Of a stretch of DNA of 64,000 nucleotides, positions 48,791-61,592 are shown in pieces. The notes beneath the pieces are model-generated. The model saw only the letters and a list, made by a program, of their open reading frames with translations. It ran no database searches and was not told the origin of the DNA. The DNA is from Chionoecetes opilio. Its lineage: Eukaryota > Arthropoda > Malacostraca > Decapoda > Majidae. Each line of letters begins with the position of its first letter. The first letter of the stretch is position 1. A program made the translations under genes and the position numbers. The stretch is from assembly GCA_016584305.1 (NCBI GenBank), contig JACEEZ010020930.1, positions 5,001 to 69,000 on the forward strand, read 5' to 3'.

Positions 48791-49045
48791 TATAATAATA
48801 AAAATATTGGTAAAAGATTGGGAGTTGGCAGAGACAGTGTCTTAAGAAAGGGAAGGAGGAAGAGGAAGAGTAGAAAAGTGTGCTGTTAATAGGTAATAGA
48901 GGAGGGAGAAGGTGGCATGGAGGGTATTCAGGAATGCAGAGAAGGGGGAAGGGAAGTGACATTTAGCTAAACAAGTATAAATATTTCTTAGTGAATTTTG
49001 GGTGACGATTTGTTTGTTTGTATATTTGCTTGTATGTCTTAAATG

Positions 49046-49046
49046 T

Positions 49047-49078
<32 letters not shown>

Positions 49079-49133
49079 GCACACGCACACACACACACAC
49101 ACACACATTCACACACACACACACACACACACA
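49046..49133. repeat. (AC)n microsatellite
   Basis: AC array with GC and TC steps. Confidence 0.94.
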
Positions 49134-50595
49134 GGCTGCGTCACATTTAAACGATTAATTGCAAATATTTTTCTCCTCCATTATCATCATCGCTCATGTC
49201 CTTCTCTTCCTTCCCATCTCTTTCATCGCCTCCTCTTCCTCCTTGACATTTCTAAAAATTCCTTCTAACTTTCACTCCCTCCTTCCCGCCACACATTCTT
49301 CCGTGGCCTCCTTCTTCTTCCTCCTCACTTTCACGTATGCACCAACGTTAATGACAGTTTAATTACCTTCGTTGAGACGTGTTTTGAGGCGAAGGGAAGG
49401 GTGGGTGGGGTAGGGAAGGATTGGGATTGTTGGAGGCTGACTAGCATTACCCCCCCCTCTTTAACCCCAACCACCTTCCACTCCAACCCTCATCAACCTC
49501 TCTCATGGAAACTAAATAGAGTTGGTATACCTGACGCATAGAGAGAACTACCAGAGAAGGAAAGGTGGAGGGAAAGAGTGATGTTTGGAGAAGAGATAGC
49601 GATGGGTGTAAGGAAAGAGGGAGTCAGAGAGAGGGAAAGAGAGACATAAGAGGCAGGGCATGAAAGGCTGTTATGGTGATGATGGTGTTGGAGGTATAGT
49701 CACTGAGCCCCTGAGGCCATGACTAATTATAATTTATTCATACATTCAAACTTTGCGCGAAAAAAGGAGATGGAAAGCTTGTGAAGTGGGAAGCGGTGAG
49801 GGATGTGGGCCGCCCTGCCTGATGAAGTGGGGGGAGGGGATGAAGGGGGAAGGGGAAGGGAGGTGGATTGATGATAGTGGTGGTGGTGGTGGTGGTGGTG
49901 GTGAAGGTTAGGGAGGCAGGTGTGTGGGGATAGATATGGTGGTGGCGGCATTGGTGACAACACCCCGGTGGTGTTGATGGTGGTTATTCATCTTCATAGT
50001 GTTATCATCATTGGTAAAATCATCAATATCATTATTATCATCGATGCTACTTTCACTCCTTCCATTATTATATATTTTTTTGTTATCATCACCACCACCA
50101 TCGGTTCAAATACTCTAAGGAGCAAGTAAATCACGTGTCAGTGAATTATTCAATCCCGATCCATCAAGCTTTGTGCCCCGCTCACTACGGAGATGAGATG
50201 GAAAAATAAAAAATAAAAATTGCAAATAGACAAACCTGACAAAAGGACACAACACAGAAATACAAAGTGAACAAATAAAGATAAGATCGATCCAAAAATA
50301 AAGAATAATAATGATAAACGCGACTTCAATAAAAAAAAAATATTGGGTAATTAATAAAGTGAAAAATTATATGCATAAATAAAGAAGTAAAGATAGCAGG
50401 TTCCGTTGCATTCATCTCCACCCCCCTCCCTTGCCTCCCCCTCCCCCGCCCCGGCCGTCCACCCACTCCCACCCTACAAAGCATAGCGGCACTGGGCCAT
50501 TAGGGAACTGGTAAATAATAGAGCCACCATTTTTCCCATCATTTCAAACCCATAATCCTTATTTTTTCTCCTTAGTTTCCCCTTTACCGCTCCTT
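49134..50595. other. No gene seen
   Basis: CT-rich, then purine-rich, then AT-rich DNA. (GGT)n at 49878-49903. Nothing recognised. Confidence 0.4.
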
Positions 50596-50648
50596 TTCCT
50601 CCTCCTCCTCCTCCTCCTCTCCTCCTCCTCCCTCCTCCTCCTCCTCCT
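50596..50648. repeat. (TCC)n, 5' flank of CR1-like LINE
   Basis: About 17 TCC/CTC units ending at the first base of the LINE. Confidence 0.93.
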
Positions 50649-50650
50649 CG

Positions 50651-51196
50651 ATGAAGGATGACGTACACGAGACCAGATTGATCGGGGACTCAATTCTCCG
50701 AGGACAGCTGGTGGAGTTTTGCGGTAGGGTTACAAGTGACAAAAGGAAGCGCTTCTGTTTCCCAGGAGCAAGACTCTACGACATCACTGCAGCCTGCGAT
50801 GACGTCACCAAGAACACTAACGATAACACTCTCTATGTCATTCATGCATGAACAAACGACGTGTACAGTAGCGGATCTGAAGAAATACTGGACAAGTACA
50901 GGAAGTTGATCCGGAAATTCAAGACTAAAACTAATCATATCATTATTTCAGGAATTCTCCCCAGACTAGGTGTAGGCCGACGCTTTTACGATAAAGCGTT
51001 CAGCGCAAATAACCGGCTAAGGTCTCTTTGTGCACAGGAAAATGTAGACTTCGCAAACTTCTGGGATAATTTCTACTAGGACCCCATCCTGGTTGAGGAT
51101 TCCATCCTGTTTGGGGATGACGGACTCCACCTCAGCCCCGTTGGCCATGCACGATTAGGACTTCTGCTAAATGATAAAGTTTCTTCTTACAGATAA
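50651..51196 (+). pseudogene. CR1-like ORF1 remnant with SGNH esterase domain
   Basis: In one frame: RLIGDSILRGQLVEF (GDS block), FPGARLYDITAACDD, TLYVIHA-stop-TNDVY (block III, normally GTND), ISGILPRLGVGRR, then GDDGLHLSPVGHARLG (catalytic D..H block). These blocks are the SGNH hydrolase fold found in ORF1 of CR1-clade LINEs. Two in-frame stops interrupt it, TGA at 50849-50851 (probably GGA Gly of GTND originally) and TAG at 51077-51079. It ends at TAA 51194-51196. The N-terminal part is missing or is truncated at the (TCC)n border. Confidence 0.7.
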
Positions 51197-51322
51197 AAAA
51201 AACGACGAGCGTATGACAGTAGCAGCATCACCTTAACCCCTTTCTTACCCCACAGCAACGCTGGGTCACGTTCCGTTTTCGCAAATACTAATCAAAGCAA
51301 CTTAATCAAGCACTCTGGTACA

Positions 51323-54159
51323 GTGGACCCTAGACACCCTGCCGGTAAACCCTCACGCAAGGTTACCAAAACTATTAAAGAACTTAAATTACTCTACACA
51401 AATGCCAAAAGCATTATTTTAAAGCGTAACGAACTATTAGCATACGTTGTTGCCGAAACGCCAGATATTGTTAGTATCACTGAGAGTTGGTTCAACACAA
51501 AAGATAAACATTTATTAGCTGAAATAGCCATTCCAGGCTATAATACATTCCTAAATTGTCGTACGCATAAAGCAGGTGGAGGTGTCATTCTTTACATTAA
51601 AGATAATTTGCAAGCAATCGAAATCGATAAAGTAAATAAAGATCATTATGACTCAGTCTACGCAAGGATTAAGCTAAACGGTAAATTGCTAACTATTTGG
51701 ACAATATATCGTCCTCCCAAATCTAATGCGGAAGTCGATTGCCTCCTCTATGACGAGATAAAGTCAGTTGTCAACAATAATAACGATACAATTATATGTG
51801 GAGATTTTAACCTACCTCATATAAACTGGAATAATAATTCTGCTGATAGAGAAGGTATGCAATTGCTTGATATGGAAAACGAAGTATATCTAAATCAGGT
51901 GGTCCTTGAGCCTACAAGGGATAATAGTATCCTAATTTAGTTTTCACTACCGATATTGATCTGATTGATTACTGCGATATAGGTGAACATTTGGCAAACA
52001 GTGATCACAGGTTAATCAGATGCGGCATAAATTGCAATGTAGACATCACAAAAAATCGGTTATTAGTTCCCAATTATAATAAAGCAGATTTCACGAAGAT
52101 CAGCAGGGTACTAAGCGAAGTTGATTGGGTTGACCTACTAAACGGTAATAACGCCGAAAACATGTGTAATTTATTCACAAATAAACTCCAATCGGTGGTT
52201 GAAAAACATGTTCCCATGATAAGAAAACGTCTGAATAACATAAACAAACCCAGTTGGATGACTAATGAGATTCAACAAATCATTGGCAGTAAGCGCCGAG
52301 CGTATAAAGTTTACAAGCGATCAAATGCGGACTGCGATTCTAGAGAATACAATGACGTAAAACGTCGTTGCAAAGGATTAATAAAGACTAAAAAGCGCGA
52401 GTATGAAGAAAAAATTGCAAAGGAATCCAAATCAAACCCGAAAAGGTTCTTTCGATACGTTCGAAGTAAGAAAAACGTCAAAACAAGTATTGGGCCACTG
52501 AAAGATAAGAATAACATCTTGGTAAATGATAATAAGAGCATGGCATGCGTACTCAATGATTACTTTAATGCAGTATATATTAAAGAAGACGAAGCTCCAT
52601 TACCAGAACCAGTAAACATGTATGCGGGACTCGAAAGTGATAGATTGGTAATAGGAGATAACAGTAGACGAAATATCAAGGTATTTGCAGAAACTTGACC
52701 CAGCAAAATCCGTGGGGGTGGACGAAATCTCGCCGCGATTACTTCGCGAATGTCTGTCAACTTTCGCTCCCATTAAAGATTATCCTCAATAAATCGCTAA
52801 CGGACAAAAAAGTTCATAGTATGTGGAAATTAGCTAATGTTACACCGATATTCAAGAAAGGGAGTAAGAGCCTCGCAAGTAATTATCGCCCAATTAGTCT
52901 AACGTCTGTGATTGTTAAACTATTTGAGAAAATATTGCGGGATAAAATAGTGTCTTTTCTTGATGAAAATAACTCAATACTAAACTCCCAGCATGGATTT
53001 CGAAATAAGAGATCCTTCTTAACAAACCTACTGGATTTTTTTAATGTCATTTATTCAAACTGGGACGCTAAAATTCCCTCGGATATAATATACCTTGATT
53101 TTCAGAAAGCCTTTGATACAGTTCCCCATAAGCGACTGTTGACCAAGCTAAGGGCACATGGCTTAGGAGAGCAATTATGCTCATGGATTGGCGATTGGCT
53201 TTCAAATCGTAAACAACGGGTAGTAGTAAATGGCGAGGCATCTGATTGGTTAGATGTTACTAGTGGGGTGCCTCAGGGCTCGGTCTTGGGTCCTACTCTT
53301 TTTCTGATATATATCAACGATCTGGACTGCGGACTTGTATCTAAAATATCGAAATTTGCAGATGACACCAAATTAGGCGGTAAAGCATATACTAGAGAAA
53401 ACTGCGAACTCATACAAAGTGATCTCGATAAACTATCAGATTGGAGTGATAAATGGCTATCAAAATTCAATTCCGATATATGTAAAGTTATGCATATAGG
53501 CAACGATAACCTCAAATATAACTATCAAATGCAAAATAAATCGTTAACTGAAGTACAGCAGGAAAAGGATTTAGGTGTCATCATCAGTAATGATCTTAAA
53601 ACCAGTCCGCATTGCCTAGCTGCCAGTAAAAAGGCATATATGATGTTGGGCTTTATTAAACGCAACTTTGAACATAAAACTCCGAAAGTAATGACACAAT
53701 TATACACGTCCTTGGTTAGGCCGCACTTGGAATATGCCGTTCAATTCTGGTCGCCCTGTTTCGTAAAAGATCAAGCCAAATTGGAATCAGTGCAAAGAAG
53801 AGCAAGCAAACAAATTCCTTCTCTGCGAAATTGATCTTATGAAGAGAGACTGCGGAAACTTAATGTTTTCCTTAAAGGATCGTAGAATCCGTGGGGACTT
53901 GATAGAAACCTTTAAGATCCTAAAAGGATTTGATGTCATTAATCAAGAAAACCTATTCGAGCTTTCAACTCAAGTGGCAACAAGAAATAATGGTTTAAAA
54001 CTAAACGGTCAACGTTGCATCACCGATCTCCGTAAAAAGTATTTCAATGTTAGAGTCGTTGATCGATGGAACAAGTTACCAGCAAATGTTGTCGAAGCCA
54101 GCACAATAACTGCATTTAAAAACAGACTTGGCGCGCACTGTAAAGTAAATGGGTATTGA
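51323..54159 (+). pseudogene. CR1-like ORF2: endonuclease and reverse transcriptase, frameshifted
   Basis: Endonuclease: KLLYTNAKSI, DIVSITESWF, GGGVILYI, TIYRPP, CGDFNLPHINW and LANSDHRLI. Reverse transcriptase: ANVTPIFKKGSK, YRPISLTSV, YLDFQKAFDTVPH, SGVPQGSVLGPTLF and SKFADDTKLGG (catalytic DD intact), with a C-terminal part YTSLVRPHLEYAVQFWSP ... RWNKLPANVV. FADDTKL and LVRPHLEY..Q.WSP are characteristic of CR1 and relatives. Breaks: frameshift near 51935, frameshifts between about 52690 and 52765, TGA at 53833 (TCA in the copy at 60972) and a two-base loss near 53867. The longest intact frame is 52695-53834. No RNase H. This copy is inactive as it stands. Confidence 0.85.
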
Positions 54160-54427
54160 TAGTGCCCTGCGAATTCATATCTAGTCCCCCGTATCGATTA
54201 GTTGTAGTGGTAGTGGTAGTTGTAGTTAGTATATTTCATATCCTATCATTCTGCACCACGAAATTCCATGTTCCTATCTTCTTTAGGGACATGGTATCAT
54301 TCTCCAACTGTTTTCTTACAAGTAGTTGATAGTTAGTAGTATGTAGTTCAGCAGATACCCTCGTCATAGATCAATAGGTCTCCTGGTGTCTGTTATTCCT
54401 ATGTAATCCTATGTAATCCTATGTAAT
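54160..54427 (+). other. CR1-like 3' UTR with ATGTAATCCT tail
   Basis: Shared (inverted) with 57706-57858 and 60717-60970. It ends in three ATGTAATCC(T) units that run into (TCC)n. Confidence 0.85.
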
Positions 54428-54453
54428 CCTCCTCCTCCTCCTCCTCCTCCTCT
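54428..54453. repeat. (TCC)n, 3' flank of CR1-like LINE
   Basis: About 8 TCC units after the tail. Confidence 0.92.
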
Positions 54454-55010
<557 letters not shown>

Positions 55011-55039
55011 GCGGAAAATAATATGAATAATATGAATAA

Positions 55040-55656
55040 CTAGCCGCAAAGCCGCCCTCCGGGCGGACTTTTTGGCTAGCTCCTGCGGAGGGCTATTGGT
55101 GGTGGGCCTTTGGCCCACCACTAGTGTTTGGTGGGCCTTCGGCCCACCAAACACGGACTCTCCAGATAGCCCCTTCTAACTTTCCTGAAATCATGGATGT
55201 AGAAATGTATGTATTACCCCCACCCATTCACTCACCCATTACCCATCACCCCCCACCCATTCACTCACCCATTACCCCTCACCCCCACACCATTCACTCA
55301 CCCATTACCCATCACCACACACCCATTCACTCACCCATTACCCATCACCCCCCACCTATTCCCTCACCCATCACCCATCACCCCCAACCCATCACCCCCC
55401 ACCCATTCACTCACCCATCACCCCACACCCATTACCCATCACCACCCATTCACTCACCCATTACCCATCACCCTACATCAAGGTTTCCTCAATTCTCGCA
55501 CCCCCTTTTTTCACAATTATCGCTAATAGGCTGCTAAAAAAAAAAAAAAAAAGTGATCGCATCATCTCATAATTGGGCTTAAAACCTTCCCCTGGTCACC
55601 CGGTTCCAAAAATGTTTCATAGAGGTGATTGCGCCACGGGGGGGGGAACCTATACC

Positions 55657-55687
<31 letters not shown>

Positions 55688-56568
55688 CCACACCACACCC
55701 CACACACACAGACAGACAGACAGACACACTTTCGCTTATATTTACCATTACCCATCACCCCCACCTATTCCCTACCCATCACCCATCACCCCCAACCCAT
55801 CACCCCCCCCATTCACTCCCCCATCACCCCAAAACCCATTCACTCACCCATTACCCATCACCTTACATCAAGTTTCCTCAATTCTCGCAACCCACTTTTT
55901 TTCCACAATTATCGCTAAAGGCTGCTAAAAAAAAAAAAAAGTGATCGGATCATCTCATACTTGGTCTTAAAACCTTCCCTGGTCAACCCGGTTCCAAAAA
56001 TGTGCCATATGAGGTGATGCGCCACGGGGGGCGGAACCTATACCAGACCAATACACACACACACACACACACACACAACACACACCACACACACAGACAG
56101 ACAGACAGACAGACACACTTTCGCTTATATTTACCATTACCCATCACCCCCCACCTATTCCCTCACCCATCACCCATCACCCCCAACCCATCACCCCCAC
56201 ACCCATTCACTCACCCATCACCCCACACCCATTACCCATCACCCACACCATTCACTCACCATTACCCATCACCCTACATCAAGGTTCCTCAATTCTCGCA
56301 AACCACTTTTTTTCACAAATATCGCTAAAAAGGTGCTAAAAAAAAAAGAAAAAAAAAGTGATCGAATCAATCTCTAATTGGGCTTATGACCTTCCCCTGG
56401 TCAACCCGGTTCCAAAAATGTGCCATATGAGGTGATTGCGCCACGGGGGGCGGAACCTATACCACACACAAACACACACAACACCACACACACCACACAG
56501 ACAGACAGACAGACAGACAGAAAAGACAGACAGACAGACAGACACACTTTCGCTTATATTATTATAGA
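55040..56568 (-). mobile_element. Non-autonomous Helitron-like element, copy 6
   Basis: Starts CTAGCCGCAAAGCCGCC (55040) after A55039 and ends ATTATTATAGA (56568). It carries three copies of the 5' module (about 55640, 56010 and 56430), the minisatellite and poly(A) runs. Many one-base differences from the other copies (G- and C-run lengths, lost bases) occur. Non-coding. Confidence 0.73.
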
Positions 56569-56692
56569 AGTGTCTTACCTAGAATATAAAAAATTGAAAT
56601 ATTACCGGAAAATCTAATTGTAATTTGCTAATAACATGTTTTTGAGTCTGTTTTTGAGTCCAGCTCGTGAATTACTGTTCCTGTCTCTTGAG

Positions 56693-56705
56693 GGAGAGGA
56701 GAGAG

Positions 56706-56736
<31 letters not shown>

Positions 56737-56922
56737 AGAGGGGAGACGAGAGGAGAGAGAAAAGAGAGGAAGAGAGGGGCGAAAAGCGAGAGCGAGAGCG
56801 AAAGAGAGAGAGAAAAGAGAGAGAGAGAAAAGGAGGGGAGAGAAAAGAGAGAGAGAGAGAGAGAGAAAAGGGGTGGGGGGGAAGGAGAGAGAAGAGAGAA
56901 GAGAGAGAGAGAGAGAGACACA
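56693..56922. repeat. Imperfect (GA)n-rich tract
   Basis: GA repeats with AAAG and GAGGGG steps. Confidence 0.93.
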
Positions 56923-57635
56923 CGTTTATGGCAAAGAAATGAAAAATATTGCATAAAATTCAAGAGAAAAAAAATACAAATATATATGAAAGGATAGATA
57001 AATAAAAGTAAGTAAAGCCAAGAATCAAAGAGTAAAAGCGTAGGAAGAATACAAAGGAGTAATTACCACATAAATAAACAGAATTTTGAAAATTTGGGAA
57101 GCCAGAACATTAAGGAAAGGGAGGCAAAGAAAACGAGCGCTAAAAATAAAAGAAAAGATGAAGAAAAGAGAAATGGAAACATAGAGAGTAGAAGAGAGAG
57201 TATGAGAGGAGAGTGGAACACGCAAAGAGAAAAAAAACAAAAAAGGAAAGAAAAAGGATGCTGAAAACGTGCAATACAAAAAAAAAAAAAAAAAAAGCTG
57301 AAGGGAAAGCAATAAGAAACTAAAGCAAATGAAAAAATATATACTTCGATAAAAAACTAAAGGCAAGAGGAATTAAATTATGAAGACGTGAGAGTAAAGA
57401 AAGAAGAAGACTTGAGGGGAAGAGAGAGAGTGCTAAAGGTCCCAGACTCAAGAAAATTAAAACCACATGCACACAAAAGAATACAGGCACTGCTTTTACT
57501 TATCCCCAAGTAAGTGACGAGGGGACTCTAGGATAAAAAAGGGGGGACAAAACAAAAGATAAAAACTTAAATGTAAATACAAGGCGAAAATTAAAAGATA
57601 AGACTTGAATAAGTGAAAGACAAGGGCGGAAGAGA
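56923..57635. other. A-rich DNA, no gene seen
   Basis: Purine-rich low-complexity sequence. Nothing recognised. Confidence 0.45.
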
Positions 57636-57705
57636 AGGAGGAGGAGGAGGAGGAGGAGGAGGAGGAGGAGGAGGAGGAGGAGGAGGAGGAGGAGGGGGAA
57701 GGGGG
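57636..57705. repeat. (GGA)n, left flank of CR1-like fragment
   Basis: About 20 AGG/GGA units. Confidence 0.94.
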
Positions 57706-57858
57706 AGGATTACATAGGATTACATAGGAGTAACAGACCCCAGGAGACCTATTGGTCCATAGCGAGGGTATCTGCTGAACTACATACTACTAACTATCAA
57801 CTACTTGTAAGAAAACAGTTGGAAAATGATACCATGTCCCTAAAGAGGATAGGAACAT
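57706..57858 (-). mobile_element. CR1-like 3' UTR fragment inside (GGA)n
   Basis: 153 bp matching the inverse of 54270-54427: GGATTACATAGGATTACATA, CAGGAGACCTATTGG, GGGTATCTGCTGAACTACAT, AACAGTTGGAAAATGATACC. It stops within GGATAGGAACAT and gives way to GGA repeats, so both sides lie in (GGA)n. Confidence 0.85.
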
Positions 57859-57863
57859 AAAGG

Positions 57864-57900
57864 AAGGAGGAGGAGGAGGAGGAGGAGGAGGAGGAGGAGG
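57864..57900. repeat. (GGA)n, right flank of CR1-like fragment
   Basis: About 12 GGA units at the 5'-truncation point of the fragment. Confidence 0.93.
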
Positions 57901-58065
57901 ACGATACAGCTGGAATGAGATAGATAAGGAAATAGAAAGGAAAGAGCCAACAATTATAATAAAAGACGAAGCCATTTCCGGGAACTGCTGGCCCGGACTG
58001 ACACAAAAGACCAATAAACAGCCGCCTCAACAAAGGGATGGACTTTCCGCAACCTTTCCCCTCCT

Positions 58066-58285
58066 CTGCCACCGCACCCTGCCTCTCCCTTGCCGCTGCC
58101 CCCGCACCCTGCCTCTCCCTTGCCGCTGCCCCCGCACCCTGCCTCTCCCTTGCCGCTGCCCCCGCACCCTGCCTCTCCCTTGCCGCTGCCCCCGCACCCT
58201 GCCTCTCCCTTGCCGCCGCCCCCGCACCCTGCTTCTCCCTTGCCGCGGTCCCCGCACCCTGCCTCTCCCTTGCCGCTGCCCCCTG
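58066..58285. repeat. 30-bp minisatellite, about 7 copies
   Basis: Unit GCCGCTGCCCCCGCACCCTG followed by CCTCTCCCTT. The period is ten codons; the open frames are artefacts. Confidence 0.95.
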
Positions 58286-60659
58286 CCCCTCTTTACAGGC
58301 TCCTACATCCTGCTAATTACCCCTGCATTACGCCTCCTTCCCCTGCATTAACCACCTGCACCTCTCTTCCTTACATCATCCCTTTTCTGACCTGTTATGG
58401 GCATTGAACACCCAGCAAGAAAAGAGGATGGGCTCCCCACCTGTGTAATTCAGTTTAGGCATCTGTCTTCAGCTATGGACTTGCTGAAGCCGTTTGGCGC
58501 ATCATAAGGAGAGTGACCGCACAGCGCTCCTCCGGCTACATCGGTTCCTTATTTCCCCCGAAGCTGCAGTATGGAGTGAAATGTATTCCTCTCCTGCACC
58601 TACCTGTGGGTGTTACTGTGTTACGGCAAACTAGATCAATATCTGCACTCAAGGGAGATGCAGACACACGCCTGTAGCCATACTGTCAGAGTATAGCATC
58701 GAGTTGAGCCGACCTATTTACAAGGTCAAACTCAAGGTTTAAGGTCATTTGGCCCTGTGGAGGTGTCCAGACTCAACTAACTCGTATGAATGTTTGGTTT
58801 CCCTATCTTTAACAGTAAAAGCCCTATGGACTAAAATATATTTGTGAAATTTTGTGACCTCGTGACTTTTTACTTTTGACCTTTAGACCTAAAACACGTT
58901 GCGGACGCGTGGTAGGTCCAAGGACTAGGCTACCCACATGGTAGGTGAGGTGACCCTAACATTTTTGTTATCGAGTTACATATTTTGTAACCCCGTGACC
59001 TTGAGCGTAAACCTTTGACCTGAAACCATACGACACGATGTAGGCCCAAGGTCTACCTTCCTACAAGTTTTTTGGGCCCTATAATATAAATTGTTATTGA
59101 GGAAGTGTGCGGACAAAAAAGACAAAACAAAACCAACAAACCAACAGAACTGAACTGACTGCCCTACACGGCGCGTACTACGTCAGCGTGGCCCGTCCCT
59201 CATCTACCCATATTAGTGCTCCAGCAGGACAACACACCGCAGTAAATCAGGTAGTTCATTCCGCGTCCACTATGTGCGGGGAATGCTAATGTTTTCCCTT
59301 TTGAACTTTCAACACCGTTCTGCTGAAGTAAGGAGGGTTGGATCGTCTTCCAAAACGCTCCCTCGCTTCGTGGTCTTGCCAAGACAATGTCCTGTGACTT
59401 GTGGAGCATAAATTTTACTTTTATCTTGCAAAGTTTACCAAGGTTCTTTAATTTTTAGGAACGAAGGTTGTTCCCGAGGACGTTTTCGGGCCTAGCTGGC
59501 CAGCGCCCCGGCGCTCAGCATACCAAGCTGCCAGCATAGGTTATGGAGGGTTCGGTTTCCTTGGCTTTCTTCCTTGGACGTAAACATTGGCAAAAGTTTT
59601 CCCAAATTGTAAACTCCTCTCCTCTTCAGGCCGGGCAAGTTAAATTTGAATTCCTTACATTAGGATTTCGATCCGGTTCCTACAGATGAGTTTAAATCGC
59701 CGAAGGGTTTGAGTTTAGTGTCATATTGCATTTATGTTCTATCCCCATATATATGTCCATTCCAGTTTATGAGGGTTGCACTTAACTCTCTTCATCCATT
59801 TGTTTTAAGTAAGGAGATCCTGTACGGCCTACTTCCGGCCGGCTGTGGGTCTCTTCTGGTAATGAGGGGAAGACGGATTTGCTTTGGCCCAAAATGCCCA
59901 AAAACAAAGCAGCCAAACAGTAAGGCTACTTTGACCTAGTCTTTCCAGTTCGACCATCAGAAGATATGACGCACGTCATGTACAAAGTAAACTGCACTGG
60001 TTTTGGACATGACCAGTTGGGATCCCTGGACGCGTGCGGCAAGTTACGTCAACGGAGAAATGGGAACTACGTGAGTTGTTACACTCATACTTCCACCATT
60101 GCATCCAAGTACTCGTATTGTCTTCCCTCGCCAGCTACCTCTCCCAACCTGCCGTTCCGTAACACACCACGCTTTTTGTCCTTTATACCATCACTTTCCC
60201 CTCACTGCTATCCGGTCACCCACACCATGGCCACCACCACCACCACCACCTCCACGTTCACCACCACCATACCGCCACCTCCACTTTACTCCAACGCAAC
60301 GAAATGGAAAAAGGAAAACGAACGAACTAGCACCGCAGCGCAAAAAAAAGCTCTGAAAAAACAGCTGATAAGAACAACAACGAAAGGAAAGGCACAAAAA
60401 GGCAAACAGAGGGAGAGGAAAGGGAGAGGAAAGAATGCACGACAACCGCGGGACATGTGACACTTGCAGGCGCAAGGGAAGGATAATAGAAACTCACACG
60501 CATATAAAGGAAAGGAGGAGAAAGAAAGAAAGAAAAGGAAATATGGAAGAGAAACTCGGGAAAGGGGAGAGGAGTAAAGTAGCAAAAGAAAGAGGGGAGA
60601 GTTCTCTTCTGAAAAAAAAATTATACGCTGCCTCTGTATGTGAGAAAGATGAGAAAGAG
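58286..60659. other. No gene recognised
   Basis: 58730-59060 has repeated TGACCTT/GACCTTTGACCT phrases (58877-58888, 58978-59022), which may be an old interspersed repeat. The remainder is mixed DNA, (CCA)n at 60230-60270 and purine-rich sequence after 60300. No domain-bearing frame is seen. Confidence 0.35.
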
Positions 60660-60716
60660 GAAGAGGAGGAGGAGGAGGAGGCGGAGGAGGAGGAGGAGAA
60701 GGAGGAGGAGGAGGAG
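60660..60716. repeat. (GGA)n, flank of CR1-like copy A
   Basis: About 19 GAG/GGA units with GCG and GAA steps. Confidence 0.93.
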
Positions 60717-61548
60717 GATTACATAGGATTACATAGGAATAACAGACACCAGGAGACCTATTGGTCCATAGCGAGGGTATCTGCTGAACTACATACTACT
60801 AACTATCAACTACTTTTAAGAAAACAGTTGGAAAATGATACCATGTCCCTGAAGAGGATAGGAACATGGAAGTTTCGTAGTGCAGAATGATAGGATATGA
60901 AAAATACTAACTACAACTACCACTAACACTACAACTAATCGATACGGGGGACTAGATACGAATTCGCACTATCAATACCCATTTACTTTACAGTGCGCGT
61001 CAAGTCTGTTTTTGAATGTAGTTATTGTGCTGGCTCCAACAATATTTGCTGGTAACTTGTTCCATCGTTCAACGACTCTAACATTGAAATAATTTTTACG
61101 GAGATCGGTGATGCAACGTTGACCGTTTAGTTTTAAACCATTATTTCTTATTGTCACTTGAGTTGAAAGCTCGAATAGGTTCTCTTGATTAATGACATCA
61201 AAACCTTTTAGGATCTTAAAGGTTTCTATCAAATCCCCACGGATTCTACGATCCTTTAAGGAAAACACATTAAGTTTCCGCAGTCTCTCTTCATAAGATG
61301 AATTTCGCAAAAATGGAATTTGTTTGGTTGCTCTTCTTTGCACTGATTCCAATTTGGCATGATCTTTTACGAAACAGGGCGACCAGAATTGAACGGCATA
61401 TTCCAAGTGCGGCCTAACCAAGGACGTGTATAATTGTGTCATACTTTAGGAGTTTTAATGTTCAAAGTCTACGTTTAATTAAAGGCCAACAATATTGCTT
61501 TTTACTGGCAGCTAGCAATGCGACTAGTTTTCAGATCATTAACGTGAT
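60717..61548 (-). pseudogene. 5'-truncated CR1-like LINE, copy A
   Basis: The minus-strand frame 61442-60972 encodes the pol C-terminus without stops: MTQLYTSLVRPHLEYAVQFW, RNSSYEERLRKLNVFSLKDR, FNVRVVERWNKLPANIVGAS, FKNRLDAHCKVNGY-stop. It keeps Ser codons and an intact reading where the long copy at 53833 has a stop and a deletion. The 3' UTR and ATTACATAGG tail then meet (GGA)n. Upstream homology continues in another frame to about 61548. Confidence 0.82.
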
Positions 61549-61592
61549 GTGATGATGTATGAGAGGAAGGAAGGAGTTTGAGGAGAGATAGG
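61549..61592. repeat. Degenerate GGA-rich junction
   Basis: GAGAGGAAGGAAGGAG and GGAGAGATAGGAGGAGAAT separate copy A from copy B; a decayed purine repeat like the other CR1 borders. Confidence 0.5.

Noticed and set aside
58730..59060. Nuclear-receptor response-element cluster (GACCTTTGACCT)
   Set aside because: Motifs are irregular and degenerate, more like an old dispersed repeat. No nearby gene or promoter supports regulation.
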